Assembly (NCBI GenBank): GCA_963556255.1 | Contig: OY744605.1 | Location: 35,444,896 to 35,508,895 of the forward strand | Length of the DNA stretch: 64,000 nt | Direction of reading: 5' to 3' | Source: Allolobophora icterica | Lineage: Eukaryota > Annelida > Clitellata > Crassiclitellata > Lumbricidae | Part shown: piece by piece, positions 40,625 to 53,010 of the stretch | How the letters are laid out: the number at the start of each line of letters is the position of its first letter | How positions within the stretch are numbered: position 1 is the stretch's first letter | Made by a program: the position numbers and the translations under genes | The notes under the pieces: model-generated | The model's database searches: none | Seen by the model: only the letters and a program-made list of their open reading frames with translations | What the model was told of the DNA's origin: nothing

Positions 40625-41380
40625 CAGTCTTGTTGTCAAGACCTTAAACCTCAAGACCAAGACCAAGACCAAGACCTTGAACCTCAAGACCAAGACCAAG
40701 ACCAAGACCTTGAACCTCGAGACCAAGACCAAGACCTTGAACCTCGAGACCAAGACCAAGACCTTGAACCTCGAGACCAAGACCAAGACCCAAAATATCG
40801 AAATCAGGTCAAGACTTCTAAAAATTGTCAAGCCGGAATATTCGCTATTTAAATTAAAACATGAGTCTTTTATTTTATTCAAGCAAATTAACTTTAAATA
40901 CAAACTGCAGAGAAATCCGAATTTGTATTCAAAAGTCCTTCATGCAAACTCTTATACCAAATGCCTTTTGTATTTTATAAAAACCAATTCGCTCAGAATT
41001 TTCTGACCAAGACGTGCCTGGTGGGCCTCATAAAAATTCCGCCATGTGAAAAAATACGTTCTACAGGTGCTGAAGTCGCTGACACACACAGAGTAGCTTT
41101 TCAAGCACTGGATGCAAATGTACAGATACTGTCAGATAGTGAGTGAGTCCTTTCGAAATCTCCCCATGGTTTATCATACCGTCTGATACAGACTAACTGT
41201 TGCTGCTGCCAATGGGATTTCCTGACCAACATGACTTGTATCCATCCATAGATATTGGTCGTATGATGCAAGCAGGCTTGATACAGAATTCTTGAGTTCT
41301 GTTAAATGACTGTTCATATTAACAGGCAGTCTTGGTCTTGGTCTTGCGACGTGACCTTGGTCTCGAGGACAACAAGACTG
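40625..41380. mobile_element. hAT-type element with subterminal minisatellite, perfect TSD
   Basis: The ends are CAGTCTTGTTGTC and its exact inverted copy GACAACAAGACTG. The target-site duplication CAAATATT lies at 40617-40624 and 41381-41388. Left of centre (about 40640-40795) sit several repeats of CAAGACCTTGAACCTCGAG and (CAAGAC)n. The right end carries the matching inverted words GTCTTGGTCTTG and CCTTGGTCTCGAGG. It is 756 bp long with no transposase frame. Confidence 0.93.
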
Positions 41381-41388
41381 CAAATATT

Positions 41389-41572
41389 CGGTTTTGCCAC
41401 TATGCTACAGCAATTTCCCATATTCACATTCCAAAGTTTCTAGAAAGGTACAAATTGTCTGTGATTAAACACAAAAGCAGGAATGAAATTAAAGTTTTTT
41501 TTTATGACATCCAATATTTTTCTGAGTTCTGTACTCTGCGCATAGGGCATCTTGTTGTAAAATGCAATAAAT
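41389..41572. other. Intronic spacer
   Basis: No feature. Confidence 0.4.
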
Positions 41573-41580
41573 GCTGTTGA

Positions 41581-41893
41581 CAGGGGCGCCGGCAGCGTCA
41601 CGCACTGGACGCACGTGCATCCACCCACCAAATCAAATCCACACAAGGATTAGGCATCACATGGATATATTTGACACTTTCACTGTGTAATTTTTGTTTA
41701 CCATACAGTATGTTAATGTATGTATAAGTAATATCATATGATATCATATGCGTGTGTTATACTGTACTTTTATGAGTCAGTCACTCTGAGTTATTTTCAG
41801 TGTATGACTACGAGTGGCAGATAAAGGATGGGTGTGGATGGGAGGAGACGAGAGGATGTGCGTCCAATTTTGTTAAGCCTGCCGGTGCCTCTG
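41581..41893. mobile_element. hAT-type MITE, perfect TSD
   Basis: The ends are CAGGGGCGCCGGCAG and, reverse complemented, CAGAGGCACCGGCAG. The exact 8-bp duplication GCTGTTGA lies at 41573-41580 and 41894-41901. It is 313 bp. Confidence 0.94.
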
Positions 41894-41901
41894 GCTGTTG
41901 A

Positions 41902-42147
41902 TATTAGTTAATGAAAACTGAGGCTACTAAGGTCGGATTCCAGATGATACTCAATAATTTCCGACTAAAACTTTTAGTAATTATAATAAATAATATGAAT
42001 ACTAATTGTTATTTATTGATTTTTATGATGAATATGTAAGAATACTTTATAAAGCATTGTGGGCCAAGAAGTCAGACCATGGGCCAAATGTGGCCCACAC
42101 ACCAAGAGTTTCAGACCATTGCAGTAGACTATTGCACACCCAAAAGA
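41902..42147. other. Intronic spacer
   Basis: No feature recognised. Confidence 0.4.
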
Positions 42148-42365
42148 ATCTCGTAGTCATAATCGTAATCGTAATCTCCAAACTTCTAAAGCGCCACTCG
42201 AAGGCCAAGCGCAGGACACCAGCCTATTCACGAGTGCTACATCAGATCAGAGGGGGTTTCCAGAGAGTAGTCCAAAAGAGGTTCGAGCCCGGTTTCCAGA
42301 AGGCCAAACCAAATCAGAGGGGGTTTCCAGAGAGTAGTCCAAAAGAGGTCCAAGTCAGAGTAACT
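42148..42365 (-). mobile_element. LINE 3' UTR fragment with two minisatellite units
   Basis: It matches 3001-3200 closely: CGTAATCGTAATCTCCAAAC, GCGCCACTCGAAGGCC, CCTATTCACGAG, then two TTTCCAGAGAGTAGTCCAAA units, where the 3-kb copy has about six. Confidence 0.85.
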
Positions 42366-42827
42366 TCACTTCCTCATCAGAATTTAAGGATAGTTTGTTT
42401 GAAAGTTCTGTTTGCAGTTAGCACAATTGGCAACCGTTCTTGTCTATGAACTTAGCCAGGTTTGCAGTTGCTGTACCAAAATGGTACAGGTATTTGTCTG
42501 GAGTTCTGTAATTGCTTGTCACCAAGTGTTGCTTAAGCCATAGCATGCTGGCATGAATTATTTGCCCATACAGGTGAGACGTGTGTTCTTGGAAGGACCT
42601 GTAAATCTCCTTCTTTTATTAGTGTACAGGCAGGGACTGTAGACTAATTTTCCCATACCATGTTCCTGTAGCACCGTAGCGGACCTGACTGGGAACATAC
42701 CGCTGGTAGACATGTTGTTCATGCTAAGTGTTTGAGTGAGTAAATTTGCATCAAGCATTTTCTGTTTCCTTACATTTTGACAACTTCCTTCCGGCTCATT
42801 TGCAAAACGGAAGCTCTTCTCAAGTGC
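42366..42827. other. Intronic spacer
   Basis: No feature recognised. Confidence 0.4.
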
Positions 42828-43025
42828 TTCTTATTAAGCCAGACACAGGACACCAGCTTATTCACGATAGGTGCGTCAAGTCAGAAGGGTTGTCCAAAGA
42901 TATCAGTTGAAGAAGAAAATCCAGTTGCCAGAAGACGAGGGAGAAAAGGAGACAGATTGGCTGTTATGGTGGGTCGTGTTTCGGACGAGAGAAATTGGAA
43001 GGTGGCAGAATGGATGGATCAGAGT
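42828..43025 (-). mobile_element. Diverged LINE 3' UTR fragment
   Basis: GGACACCAGCTTATTCACGA near 42848 and GAGAAATTGGAAGGTGGCAG near 42988 parallel 3060-3080 and 3519-3540. The minisatellite between them is collapsed. Confidence 0.65.
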
Positions 43026-43110
43026 GGCAGTCTCTTTCTCATCCCTCACTGACATTCCAGTCTTACATTGTGCATTCAAGTCTGACATTGTTACTATGTA
43101 CACATAATTT

Positions 43111-43615
<505 letters not shown>

Positions 43616-44392
43616 GTCTGCAAAAATTAGACAGAGAATCTGTTACATATAATCTGTTACTATAAATAGCCTACCGGTAATAGTTTATAATAGAAATACT
43701 TATAATCTCCAGCAATTACTAAACTCTGCAGAGATATTAAAGTAATATGGATGTGTTGATAATGGAAATTAGTTGACCAAAAATGGACTTCTTTAAGTTG
43801 GCAATGAATAGAAATCCATAACCTATGGCCTTACGATGGATACATATAGGTCTGTGATGGATCGTCCACACCTCATGTACAGTTTGTGTAGCTACAGCTT
43901 CTGCTATCTTCTGCTGTCTCTCACTATGTCAACCGATTTTCCAGGTCTAAGAATTGTCTTGACATTCCAGTTTCACATCCTAATCATGTCTTTACAAGGA
44001 TTTTTCTTGATGAATACTGACAGGTCTTGTAACACCTTTCCACTCTCACCTCCACTCAGCACTACTCCTTTCGGTGTTAAAGTTGTGTTTCACTTTTTAA
44101 ATGGTTTTTCATCTTAGCCCAAGAAGAATGACTTAGATGTAAGTCTACTGTAGCTTCCTTCCAGTTTGTGATGTTTAGGTGTGCCTTTGGGGCAGTGGTG
44201 GAAAAGCATTCCTGCTATGATTGGATTCGGATTCATGATCAACCCAAAACAGAACCACAAAATCAACTAAAGAATGTCATTGCAGAAGGAAAGAAGATTA
44301 CTAATGTTATTTATTTAATTATTTTCTTGTTGTTACTGTTATTGTTGCTGTTGTTGCTGTGATTGTCATTGTCAGTTATGATTTTGTTTCCT
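43616..44392. other. Intronic, unannotated
   Basis: A TTGTTGCTGTTGTTGCTG run near 44330-44360. No gene. Confidence 0.4.
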
Positions 44393-44835
44393 TAGTACTA
44401 AGTTAAAGTTAATGAAGACACTTATATGGCCAGTGATGATGTATGGCTGTGAGAGTTGGACAATCAAAAAGGAGGAGGATAGAATAAAGGCATTTGAAAT
44501 GAAATGCATATAAAAAATCCTTGGAATATCGTGGACGGAGAAGAAAACAAATGAATGGGTACTGGAGACGGCAGGGGTGGAAAGGAACCTATTGGAATCA
44601 ATCAAAAGAAGAAAGATGTCATACTTTGGGCACATAATGAGGAAACAGGGGGATTGCCTAGAGAAAGAAATTATGCAGGGAACGGTACCGGGAACAAGAG
44701 CAAGAGGAAGACCAAGGAAGAAGTGGATGGACAACATTGGCGAACAGAGAGGTTGCTGCGAGTAGCCAAAGACAGGAAAGGATGGAGAAGAATCGTCTAC
44801 AATGCGACCAACCCTCGTATCGAGGACGGTTAAGG
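44393..44835 (+). pseudogene. LINE reverse-transcriptase C-terminus
   Basis: This is the 3' end of a non-LTR retrotransposon pol. Plus-strand order: MKTLIWPVMMYGCESWTIKK, IKAFEMKCI, an in-frame TAA near 44511, KILGISWTEKKTNEWV, RNLLESIKRRKMSYFGHIMR, RARGRPRKKWMDNI (about 44695-44740), a frameshift near 44760, then VAKDRKGWRRIV and a stop at 44831. YG-E-W, ISW-(D/E)K, R(R)--Y-GH and GRPR--W are classic LINE C-terminal blocks. It ends directly at a short (GA)n tail (44835-44850). It is a different LINE family from the 3.7-kb copy. Confidence 0.9.
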
Positions 44836-46054
44836 AGAGAGAGAGAGAGAGTACAGGAGGTATTATAATATAAAGGAGGTAGTATGGAAGTATAGGAGGT
44901 AGTATGGAATTATAGGAGGTAGTCAATGTTTCCATTAGGAGCACAAAAAGAGGACTAGGACTTTGGCCCACTTATGTCTGGACCTACAACTTTGCTGTAA
45001 ACCAGCCTAAAACGTCAAATTTTGGACGTTTTGGACGTTTTTTCGGACGTAAAAACGGCCGTTTGGGCGTTTACGGAAATCCTGGAGGTAGTATGACAAT
45101 ACTAATATAGGTTAATTTGTGGAGTTGATTCACTGATTTTGAATATGATCGCAGTCTCCATGGATAACAATTGATTGTTCTGATGACAGTTGTTAGGTCA
45201 TCTAATATACCTGAAGCACCTTTCAAAGGAATCTTTCTATCGAGGGCTGATGCTGGACGACAGCTGCACCTGGGTCTTCTACCTTGGTCAGGATTTTACA
45301 ACTGCAAACACCAGCTACTTGACTGGCATCAGGATTTGGCAACAGGGATGATGAATTGACAGGGACTCAAGGAGGAAGATGGTCAAGAGAGGCTGGGTGG
45401 GTGGGTGGGTGGATGGCAGGGGAATGGAAACGGGATGATGATCATCATCACTGGTTCACTGCTTCCCATAAACGTCTGTCCAGCTAAAGACAATTATATG
45501 CACTCAAGTAAGACCACGTCACGGTCATCACCAACCTAGTAGTAAACCTGGTACTTTCTTGGTCACAGTGGTTGCTATCATGAAGACTGCCATCTTAACT
45601 ATAATAATTGCTGCATCTTGTTTACATTTTACTATTGGTCACAGAATACTGTGGACGTGAATTCTCTTGTGAAAGCAAACGGGAGTCAGATTCCAGAAGA
45701 ATAGATAATGGTGCTGATAAGGTGCACTGAAATGGGAAAGAAATTAAACAGATTTTAATTGAGCAGATTGTGATGAAACAGAATAACAATGACTACAACA
45801 GTTACACCAGAGCCTCAGTGTAACATGCTTTACTGTAACGCCAATTCTGATGTAAAAAAGTTAAGGATAGGAGCACCAAATTTAATTCTTCTAGAGAAAG
45901 GGTGACCTGGTTATAACATAGCAATTAGCATGCATGCCTGCTAAATAAAGAGTTATAATGGGTCCTTGGATAATTTTGTGTATATATTTGGTTGGCGTGA
46001 ACAATTCACCTACATACTTGCCATTATATTTTTAAACTTGCCATCAATGCATAT

Positions 46055-46093
<39 letters not shown>

Positions 46094-46889
46094 TTTATAT
46101 ACATATATATGAATATATATGTGAGTTAAAGTGAAGCAGAGAATGGTATTTTGTTGGAATGTTTGTCATCTCATTATCTTGTCTATAGGATGTTCTTGTG
46201 GTGCTAGTATTTTTGTCTGCCAGCGATTAGATAAAGCCTTAATTATGTGTATTCTGAAGTAAGTAGTCTTGATTTTTGGGTTGAGCTTGTAAGCAGCTTG
46301 TTGCCTAGCAAGGAAAAGATATTTTTTACATCTTCCATACACGCTTACTCAGTACTCATGCGCACAAACACACGCCTCAAACACTGCAGGCCTTGTAATG
46401 TAATGAGGGCTATTGTTTAATGTGCTGTTGGTCGCTAAGGCCTAAGTTGTGCAGAAGAAATAAGGTGTTGTATTGTATTGTATTACAAACTGAAGCCACG
46501 TTCCAAGTTAGATTTTGGCTAGGATTTCAACATCGTCATGAACTCTGGCAGTACAGGGAACGATAGTAAATGTGAATAATAAATGATTGATATGAAATCT
46601 ATTCTTGCAATTATTTTATGAGAATTAAGCAGAAATTACAGGAAAAAACCCATAGATGTATAATGTTTGTTTGTCAGCTGCAAATAGAGGCTTCTTATTT
46701 ATTTACTTATTTAAAATGCAAATAAAGCAACTTCCTACTTAACACTGAGGTCAAAATTACTGAAAATTCCTTTGAAAAATCCACCATTATGGCAAGTTAT
46801 CAAAGTGTGACCTCTAAATGTTGTTGTTTTGTTTTCTGAGAACCTCTTATTTCAGAACCTGTTTTGCAGTGCTTCCAATGAGTACAGTA
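44836..46889. other. Intronic, mostly unannotated
   Basis: It holds a short array of AGGAGGTAGTATGGAA-like units (about 44853-44925), a GGACGTTTTGGACG patch near 45030 and a (TA)n tract at about 46058-46090. No gene. Confidence 0.5.
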
Positions 46890-47095
46890 GTAATAATAAT
46901 AATATTCTTCTTTTTGAATTCAATCTGACAAATGCAGTAAGATTACATTGAAACATGACAGTATAATCAAATCTTAACTAGACACACGAGTTGGCAGCCA
47001 TGCAAGGCACCGCCCTAGAGGGGTTACGGGTATCGAACCGCGATCTGATGCTCTCCTGGCCATGAGTTTTACCATTACTCTACCCCCCTCCCACA
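46890..47095 (-). mobile_element. tRNA-derived SINE (family B)
   Basis: The minus strand reads GGGGGGTAGAGTAATGGTAA (A-box region), CATGGCCAGGAGAGCATC, GCGGTTCGATACCCGTAACC (B box) and GGCGGTGCCTTGCATGGCTG, then a TTTCAATGTAATCTTACTGC body and an ATTATT tail. Copies are also at 54485 and 56822. Confidence 0.9.
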
Positions 47096-49600
47096 CGTTA
47101 CTGACAGTGAGACAAGTAGTGAAGCATTTATCTTGTTTCATTAATTAAAAAAGTGTTGCAACATGTATCATTTCTCTTAATAAACCATGTAAGTAATATT
47201 GTTTTTCTGCTGTAGAGTTCATTAATGCAAGCTGTTGTCTGTTCTTCATGCCTTTCAGCCAGAACAAGTTTCTCATTTATAAAATATCCGATCACTTGCT
47301 ACTCAAGTCCTCAAGGTGTAAACCGAGTTGTGTTTGGCAAACGTTACTGGCAGTGAGACAAGAATTGAGAGACTTGTTTTTGAGGGTCAGATTTCCAGTT
47401 GCATTTGTGTGCTAATTCATGTTCAATAATGAAGGCCGATTCCTGACCTAGACAACCCATGTGAAACTTATCTGTGGCTGTGTAGTAAAACATCAGACCG
47501 ACTTCTGCTCACAACATATCCTTGAGGCATTTTTGCTTTTTGTGCTGGCTTTACTGAGAGAACCAAATAACAAATTCTATGGTTTTACAGAGTTGTTTTT
47601 CTGCCCTTATTAGTGGGGCACTGGTTCATGTTCTCAGAGAGTAAACTTGGAGGTCGATTGGGACAAAACATATGGACATGGTAGCCCTTCGCTAGGCCTT
47701 TGAGAATGAGAAGAATGGATAGGAATTCATTGTTATTACAAATATTAGACGTGGAAAGTCAAACAGTATTAGGAATGTGATTCCGAATTGCAAGCATACC
47801 TTAGCTGATGTAACATCCAATGTACCGGTAAAACACCATCTGCCAAATGCCAATGAACTTGTTCTTTGGCATCTTGTTCATTGGCATCTTGTTCATTGGC
47901 ATCTTGTTCTTTGGCAGGTCTTTTTGAACCTCATCCTTAGCCAAACAGGCCACTCTGTGCATTTAATAGTTTTGCTTTTTATATTAGATTCCTATAAATA
48001 ATCTTTCACTGATGATGTACACATCTCTGGATGTGCAAGAAACGCATCGTCTGCTTATGTATACAGCTACAATTCCAACGCCTAGTTTTGTTTAGGGAGG
48101 CTAGAGAAAGGTAATTTGTAGGGCCTGGAAGATGGCCATAAACCCGGTTGCCGAAGCTGCTTCACGTGCCTTTATTGGAACCGTACGGCAAGCACTGGGA
48201 AGCATTTGATTTGCTGCTATGTGCAGGTCTTTTACTGTGGGCTGTATTGAAAGATTTCCAAACAAAGGCCCTGTAATTGCACAGGCTTGTGAAATGGCGG
48301 CAGTATTAAGGCAATCACGACCATTGAGTGTGGGCAATAATAACACAGGTTGGTCTGTGTTGGGCAGTTGAACGGGCCTGGCAGTATACATGGCAGAACA
48401 GTAAGGCACTTATTATGCATTATGACGATGTTACTGTTGTTGTTACGCAAGAAACTATGCAACAGATTTTGCGAGATTAGAATTTCGCTCACATTCTTCT
48501 TTAGTTTTGCTTTGGTGCACACATACAGCCTTGCACTCGTCACCCTTCGGTCTTTGTCTGAATACTTCCTCATCGTTATTGCCGCTTGACAGCTGATTAT
48601 GCTTTTCACGCTCCCTTTGGTGACATTCATTCATATGCTGTCCGAGCAACATTATCCCGGAGATGAAATTTCTGGAGATCGTAATAAATGGCAGAGAAAC
48701 TCGATCTCAACAGCAATGTTGTTATTAAATTCTGTATGAAACCTGTCTGCGCAGTCTTTCTAATTTCTGAGTCCAAGACGGCGAGTTTCTGTGTCTGAAA
48801 TTCAATTTTTGGCGGAATACTAAGCTTCGAGTGATTCAAAAGTTGCAACAGTGAGTGAATAAATTTACTGCTTGCATCTGGCAGCGATGCGGCTTATGCT
48901 TTGAAATGGAAGCAACTGTACTTAATTTGCCATCCTGTTTCAGCCAGCAGGGAACGAATTCCACCGTGTGTTAGATAGGACTGGCTGGCAAGCCTATGCT
49001 CGGTCACATCTGATAATATAATGGACATGACAGGAAATAAATACCGATGCTGTTTCGGTCCTGCAGTTTTTGGGATATTGACACAATCGTTTCTGGCGAT
49101 ACAGACATCGGGTCATTTCATTTGCATTGCATTACTTTTGCCGGGTTGGCCTTTGTTTTTGTGACGGCAGCGTTGACCGGATTATAGGATGGGAAGGGCA
49201 TTCCACGAACCACCGCCAGCAAGGATTTAATAGATTTTCCCCACGGCAGATAAAACACACAGATGTAGTTAGGCCGGTTGTGTTGCAACCCGGTGGTTTT
49301 CCAAGGCGGTGTTTGTCGGGAAAGTGCAGAAAAACTTTCTATTGGATTGATATCATGTGCTTCAAGTGCTTTGCCGAATGCCACTGCGGGTGAAAGCGTC
49401 TTTTGATGTGCAGGCGAGGCGTAACTTCTTCCTGCTTTGATGCAGCTGAAAATAAATGTAAAGTGCTCGTTTAGTTGCATGTAGGTAAACATCAAACGAT
49501 ATTACCGAAGCATTATAATTCCAAACCTTAGTCCTGGTGCACGCAGGTGATCAGTATTGAGATTTGGAAAGTGTCGGTGCATACATAATATTGTAACTAT
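47096..49600. other. Intronic, unannotated, with a 15-bp minisatellite
   Basis: About four copies of TTGGCATCTTGTTC(A/T) lie at 47864-47919. The segment 48080-49500 is less AT-rich and repeat-free, but I see no exon. Confidence 0.5.
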
Positions 49601-49812
49601 AAAATTTCTAAGGTACTTCTTAAAATATAGCGCAGGACAATAACATATTCATGAGTGCTATGTCAAGGCAGAAGTGTTGTTCATAAAGACCATATGTAAA
49701 CCACAGGTTGACAGCAAATTTTTGACATGTTTCCTTTGTTTTGGGAGTGCCTCTGATTAACGAACACTGTGAGAGGCGCTTTGTAAATGTTCAAATACAA
49801 TACAATACAATT
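49601..49812. mobile_element. LINE 3' scraps
   Basis: GCGCAGGACAATAACATATT resembles the LINE 3' UTR at 3056-3075 (minus orientation). GTGAGAGGCGCTTTGTAAAT then (ACAAT)n at 49770-49812 is a LINE-like 3' end on the plus strand. Confidence 0.5.
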
Positions 49813-51172
49813 ACCATTGACATTCATTCTTAAACTTTTAGGTTTTTTAGATTAATTATAGCTAACGATGCGGGGAAGAATGGGCCGAGAGAAAATCGTT
49901 TGGAAGTTCATTGTCAATGATCACAGAAAGGCAAAAGAACATAATGGGAAGAAAATTTATTTAGATGGTTCCGATTTTACGCTTAACGTTGCAGCAAAAT
50001 TTTGCTCGGTGGACTGAGAAGCAATTCTGAACAGGAATAATTCAAAGTGTCAGTTCAGCCGATGGGGTGACCTGCAGAATATATTACTGGGCTCTGGTGA
50101 CCGGGAACTCTCTGTGTGGCATTTTGTATTGCTGTCGTACCAAGAGGATTATCTCGGCTGCTAATCTTTGTCGTCTGTGATGCGTGTGGTCGCTCGCAAA
50201 GTGACCAGTCTTATGGGCCTATGAATATTCAGGCAGTGCTCGCTTGTCATTAGGTGTTGAAACTCGACTGTCATTCTTGTTGCTATAGTTATGGCGTTGG
50301 CCCAAGGCAGTCAGGAAATAACGAAGGGATGATAATTAAGCCGTGCGCGTATGGATAATAATGGGGAGCATTTGGAGCAGCATCAGTGAAATGTGTCGTT
50401 ACGTGTAATCTCAGGGAGAGGAAGTCAGATGCATTACAAGCAAATGCAAAATCTAGGAAATCCCCGACGCTAAATCTTGCGTCACCGATTTTCGCGTTTA
50501 TACCAATCACACTGAATCACGTTTACTGCTTGTGGGATGAATAACTCACAGATAGTCCACAGACGTTAGAGGCAAAGTTTGGATGTGAAGAGACTGGAGG
50601 CGTGAGAAGGAAGACAGAAGCATTGCTGGAGTAGTTATTCCAGTCTTTTTGGCTGATGAAATCCAATGGTATAGTGCCCAACTCTTGCAGTGTCATAGCT
50701 GACTATTACTGTGCTGTGTATTAGTATATATCATATATATGTGTGTACATATATATATAATTATATATGTATGACATTGTATGTATATATATACATGTAT
50801 CTATGTATGCCGTAATCAAGAGCAAACATAACATGCACGTATATTTGTGTGACAGCTGTAATTTGGCAAACTAACTAAAAAAAATGCCTCCAATTAGTAT
50901 GAATGCCCCATAAATTTTCTGTATTAACAATCATGAGGAAGGCGTTTGGCCATAATCGTCCAGCCGACCTTGGCATGTATACCCCACCAGTTGGCATCCG
51001 TGCAGGTCTCATTAGGTGGAGTGATGTGGTTAGTTTATGGCAGCCGCAGAGACACAAGAACGTGCCCTGTGGAATAAGAAAGTAAAAGGATGAAAAGTAA
51101 AAGGATGAAAATTACTGGGTGTGAATATGGTAGGAAAGGAGGCTGCATTGTGAAACAAAGGAAGAGGAAAAC
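49813..51172. other. Repeat-poor intronic block
   Basis: 49850-50530 is balanced in base composition, free of recognisable repeats and without an open exon. That makes it a candidate conserved non-coding region. An AT-repeat tract follows at about 50725-50805. Confidence 0.35.
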
Positions 51173-51180
51173 AAGTCATC

Positions 51181-51332
51181 CATGGGCGTCCGAGGGAATT
51201 TTTCTGGGGGGGGCAAAATTTTTCTAGACGTTTTTCAATGGAAAAGCTATTCACGAACACAGAAAATGTGACAACTTTCAAAATCCAGGGGGCGCAAATG
51301 GCCCCCCTTGCACCCGCCTTCAGGCACCCATG
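51181..51332. mobile_element. hAT-type MITE
   Basis: The ends are CATGGGCGTCCG and, reverse complemented, CATGGGTGCCTG. The flanks AAGTCATC (51173-51180) and AAGTCATT (51333-51340) match at 7 of 8. The 152-bp interior has GGGGGGGCAAAATTTTTC and GGGGGCGCAAATGGCCCCCC. Confidence 0.85.
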
Positions 51333-51340
51333 AAGTCATT

Positions 51341-53002
51341 GATTCATAATCATAAATTCTGCAATTCTTTTAAGCTCGTCAAAGTTCATTAAAGGTAAAC
51401 AATTTATTAACACTTTAGCAACGAGCTGCACTGGTTTCCCAGTCACTTTTAGTACACGCTCGTCGTTAAAGTGTTGTTAACAGAGGACATATCAAGGCAA
51501 ACTCAGACAGGCAGATTCAGTTCTGTCAGTTCCAAGTTGGTTTAGCTCTGGGTCTCGATATTGACTTTAAGATCTGCTGTGAGCGGGAGCAGTTTTATAG
51601 ACAGGAACATAGCAAGCTATAATTGCATTGTGTGCCAAGTGTAAATATAGCACCCCTCCCCAAAGATCAACTTAACCAATAATGATCAAATTTGTTATCT
51701 CAAAAATGATATTTACTATAAATGTCTTCAAATGACCAGGTATCTATCTATTGTATTATATATTCACTTTTATTTGTTGTTACTTAATTTTATTACAATT
51801 ATTTCATTTTAAATGGATATCATATTTCAAGATAAAGTAATTAGTTTAATAATTAAATCATTCTATCTCAAAATTTGCCCCCCCCTTGAATTATGTCCTG
51901 TTCCTTGGCACAGATGGAACACCCCTTGCTACGTGATTATTTCCAAAGCACTTTGATTGTTACTGAACATTGTTTTACATTGGTTAATATGTATTATGAA
52001 ACTGGCTTCCATGCAGTCTGCAACACGAGCTTCTTCTACTTTCCATGGATCCATTTCACAAGACGTTGAAAACCATTCTATTAGATCGTGGACTTGTGTA
52101 GTCAAGTCAGGAGTGCGTTTGATGAGTTCTCTTGAAGAGGTGCTATATAAATAGGGACCTACAATTACAACTACAATGCTGCAGAAGTTTCCAGATGAGA
52201 CAATGCAACTTATCGTGATGTTAACTTTACCTTCTTAGAGGAAGCGATGAAATCTTACTGAAGAAACCATCTTATTTAATGGTGCTCAGTGTACACAAAA
52301 TAATTACTTAACGCTTTAACGACAAGCAGCATTGGTTTCTCAGTCACTTTTATTGCACTGTCTTCGTTAAATTGTTAAGATAATAAATGGGTCAAGTCAG
52401 ATTACAGGTCAAGGTCCAGTGGTAAGAGTGATTTTTTACCATGCCCTGTGGCTAAGTGGTTACGGGTGGGCAGAGATGTTGAACATGTTTTGTTACTTTC
52501 TTGAAGCAGTGGCAAGAAAGCTAGGTTTCTGCAACCCAGCCTAGAGCCAGAGAGGCTTGTGAAGATGGGGATTGGATATAGCCTTAGGATTTAAACTGGC
52601 ACTGTGAAGGCCAAAGATGTTGCCAGAGAACTGCACCAGAACAAGAATCAATGACTTTTGAACAAATGAGACGAGGAGATTGGACAGAACAGAAGGTAGT
52701 TGGTGTCATGCGAGAGAGGGATAGGATTACACCGGATGAATGACACTGGAACGAAGGCATTTGTCAACTACATGATGTGCAGATATTTTGAAGCAAACAG
52801 GTCTGAGAATTCTGAAGTCTGCAGTTTGGCTTCTTAGTGACGACGTCTGTGTGGCATCATTAATCTAAGCCCAGGTGATTGCAACCAGATGAAACAAAGG
52901 TTATAAATATGAGACAGTGAAGGGAAAGCCTGTAGCTGACGGCAACAGCTACTAGCTGTTGCCTGAGTATTGTCTTCAAGAGTCAGCTGATTCAGGTTTC
53001 TA
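51341..53002. other. Intronic, mostly unannotated
   Basis: TCTTGAAGAGGTGCTATATAA at 52129-52149 is a LINE-like 3' end (+). CCAGTCACTTTTA... TTCGTTAA-like phrases recur at about 51420-51475 and 52305-52380 as diverged copies of an unknown repeat (ACGAGCTGCACTGGTTTCCC versus ACAAGCAGCATTGGTTTCTC). Confidence 0.5.
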
Positions 53003-53010
53003 GTGCTACT

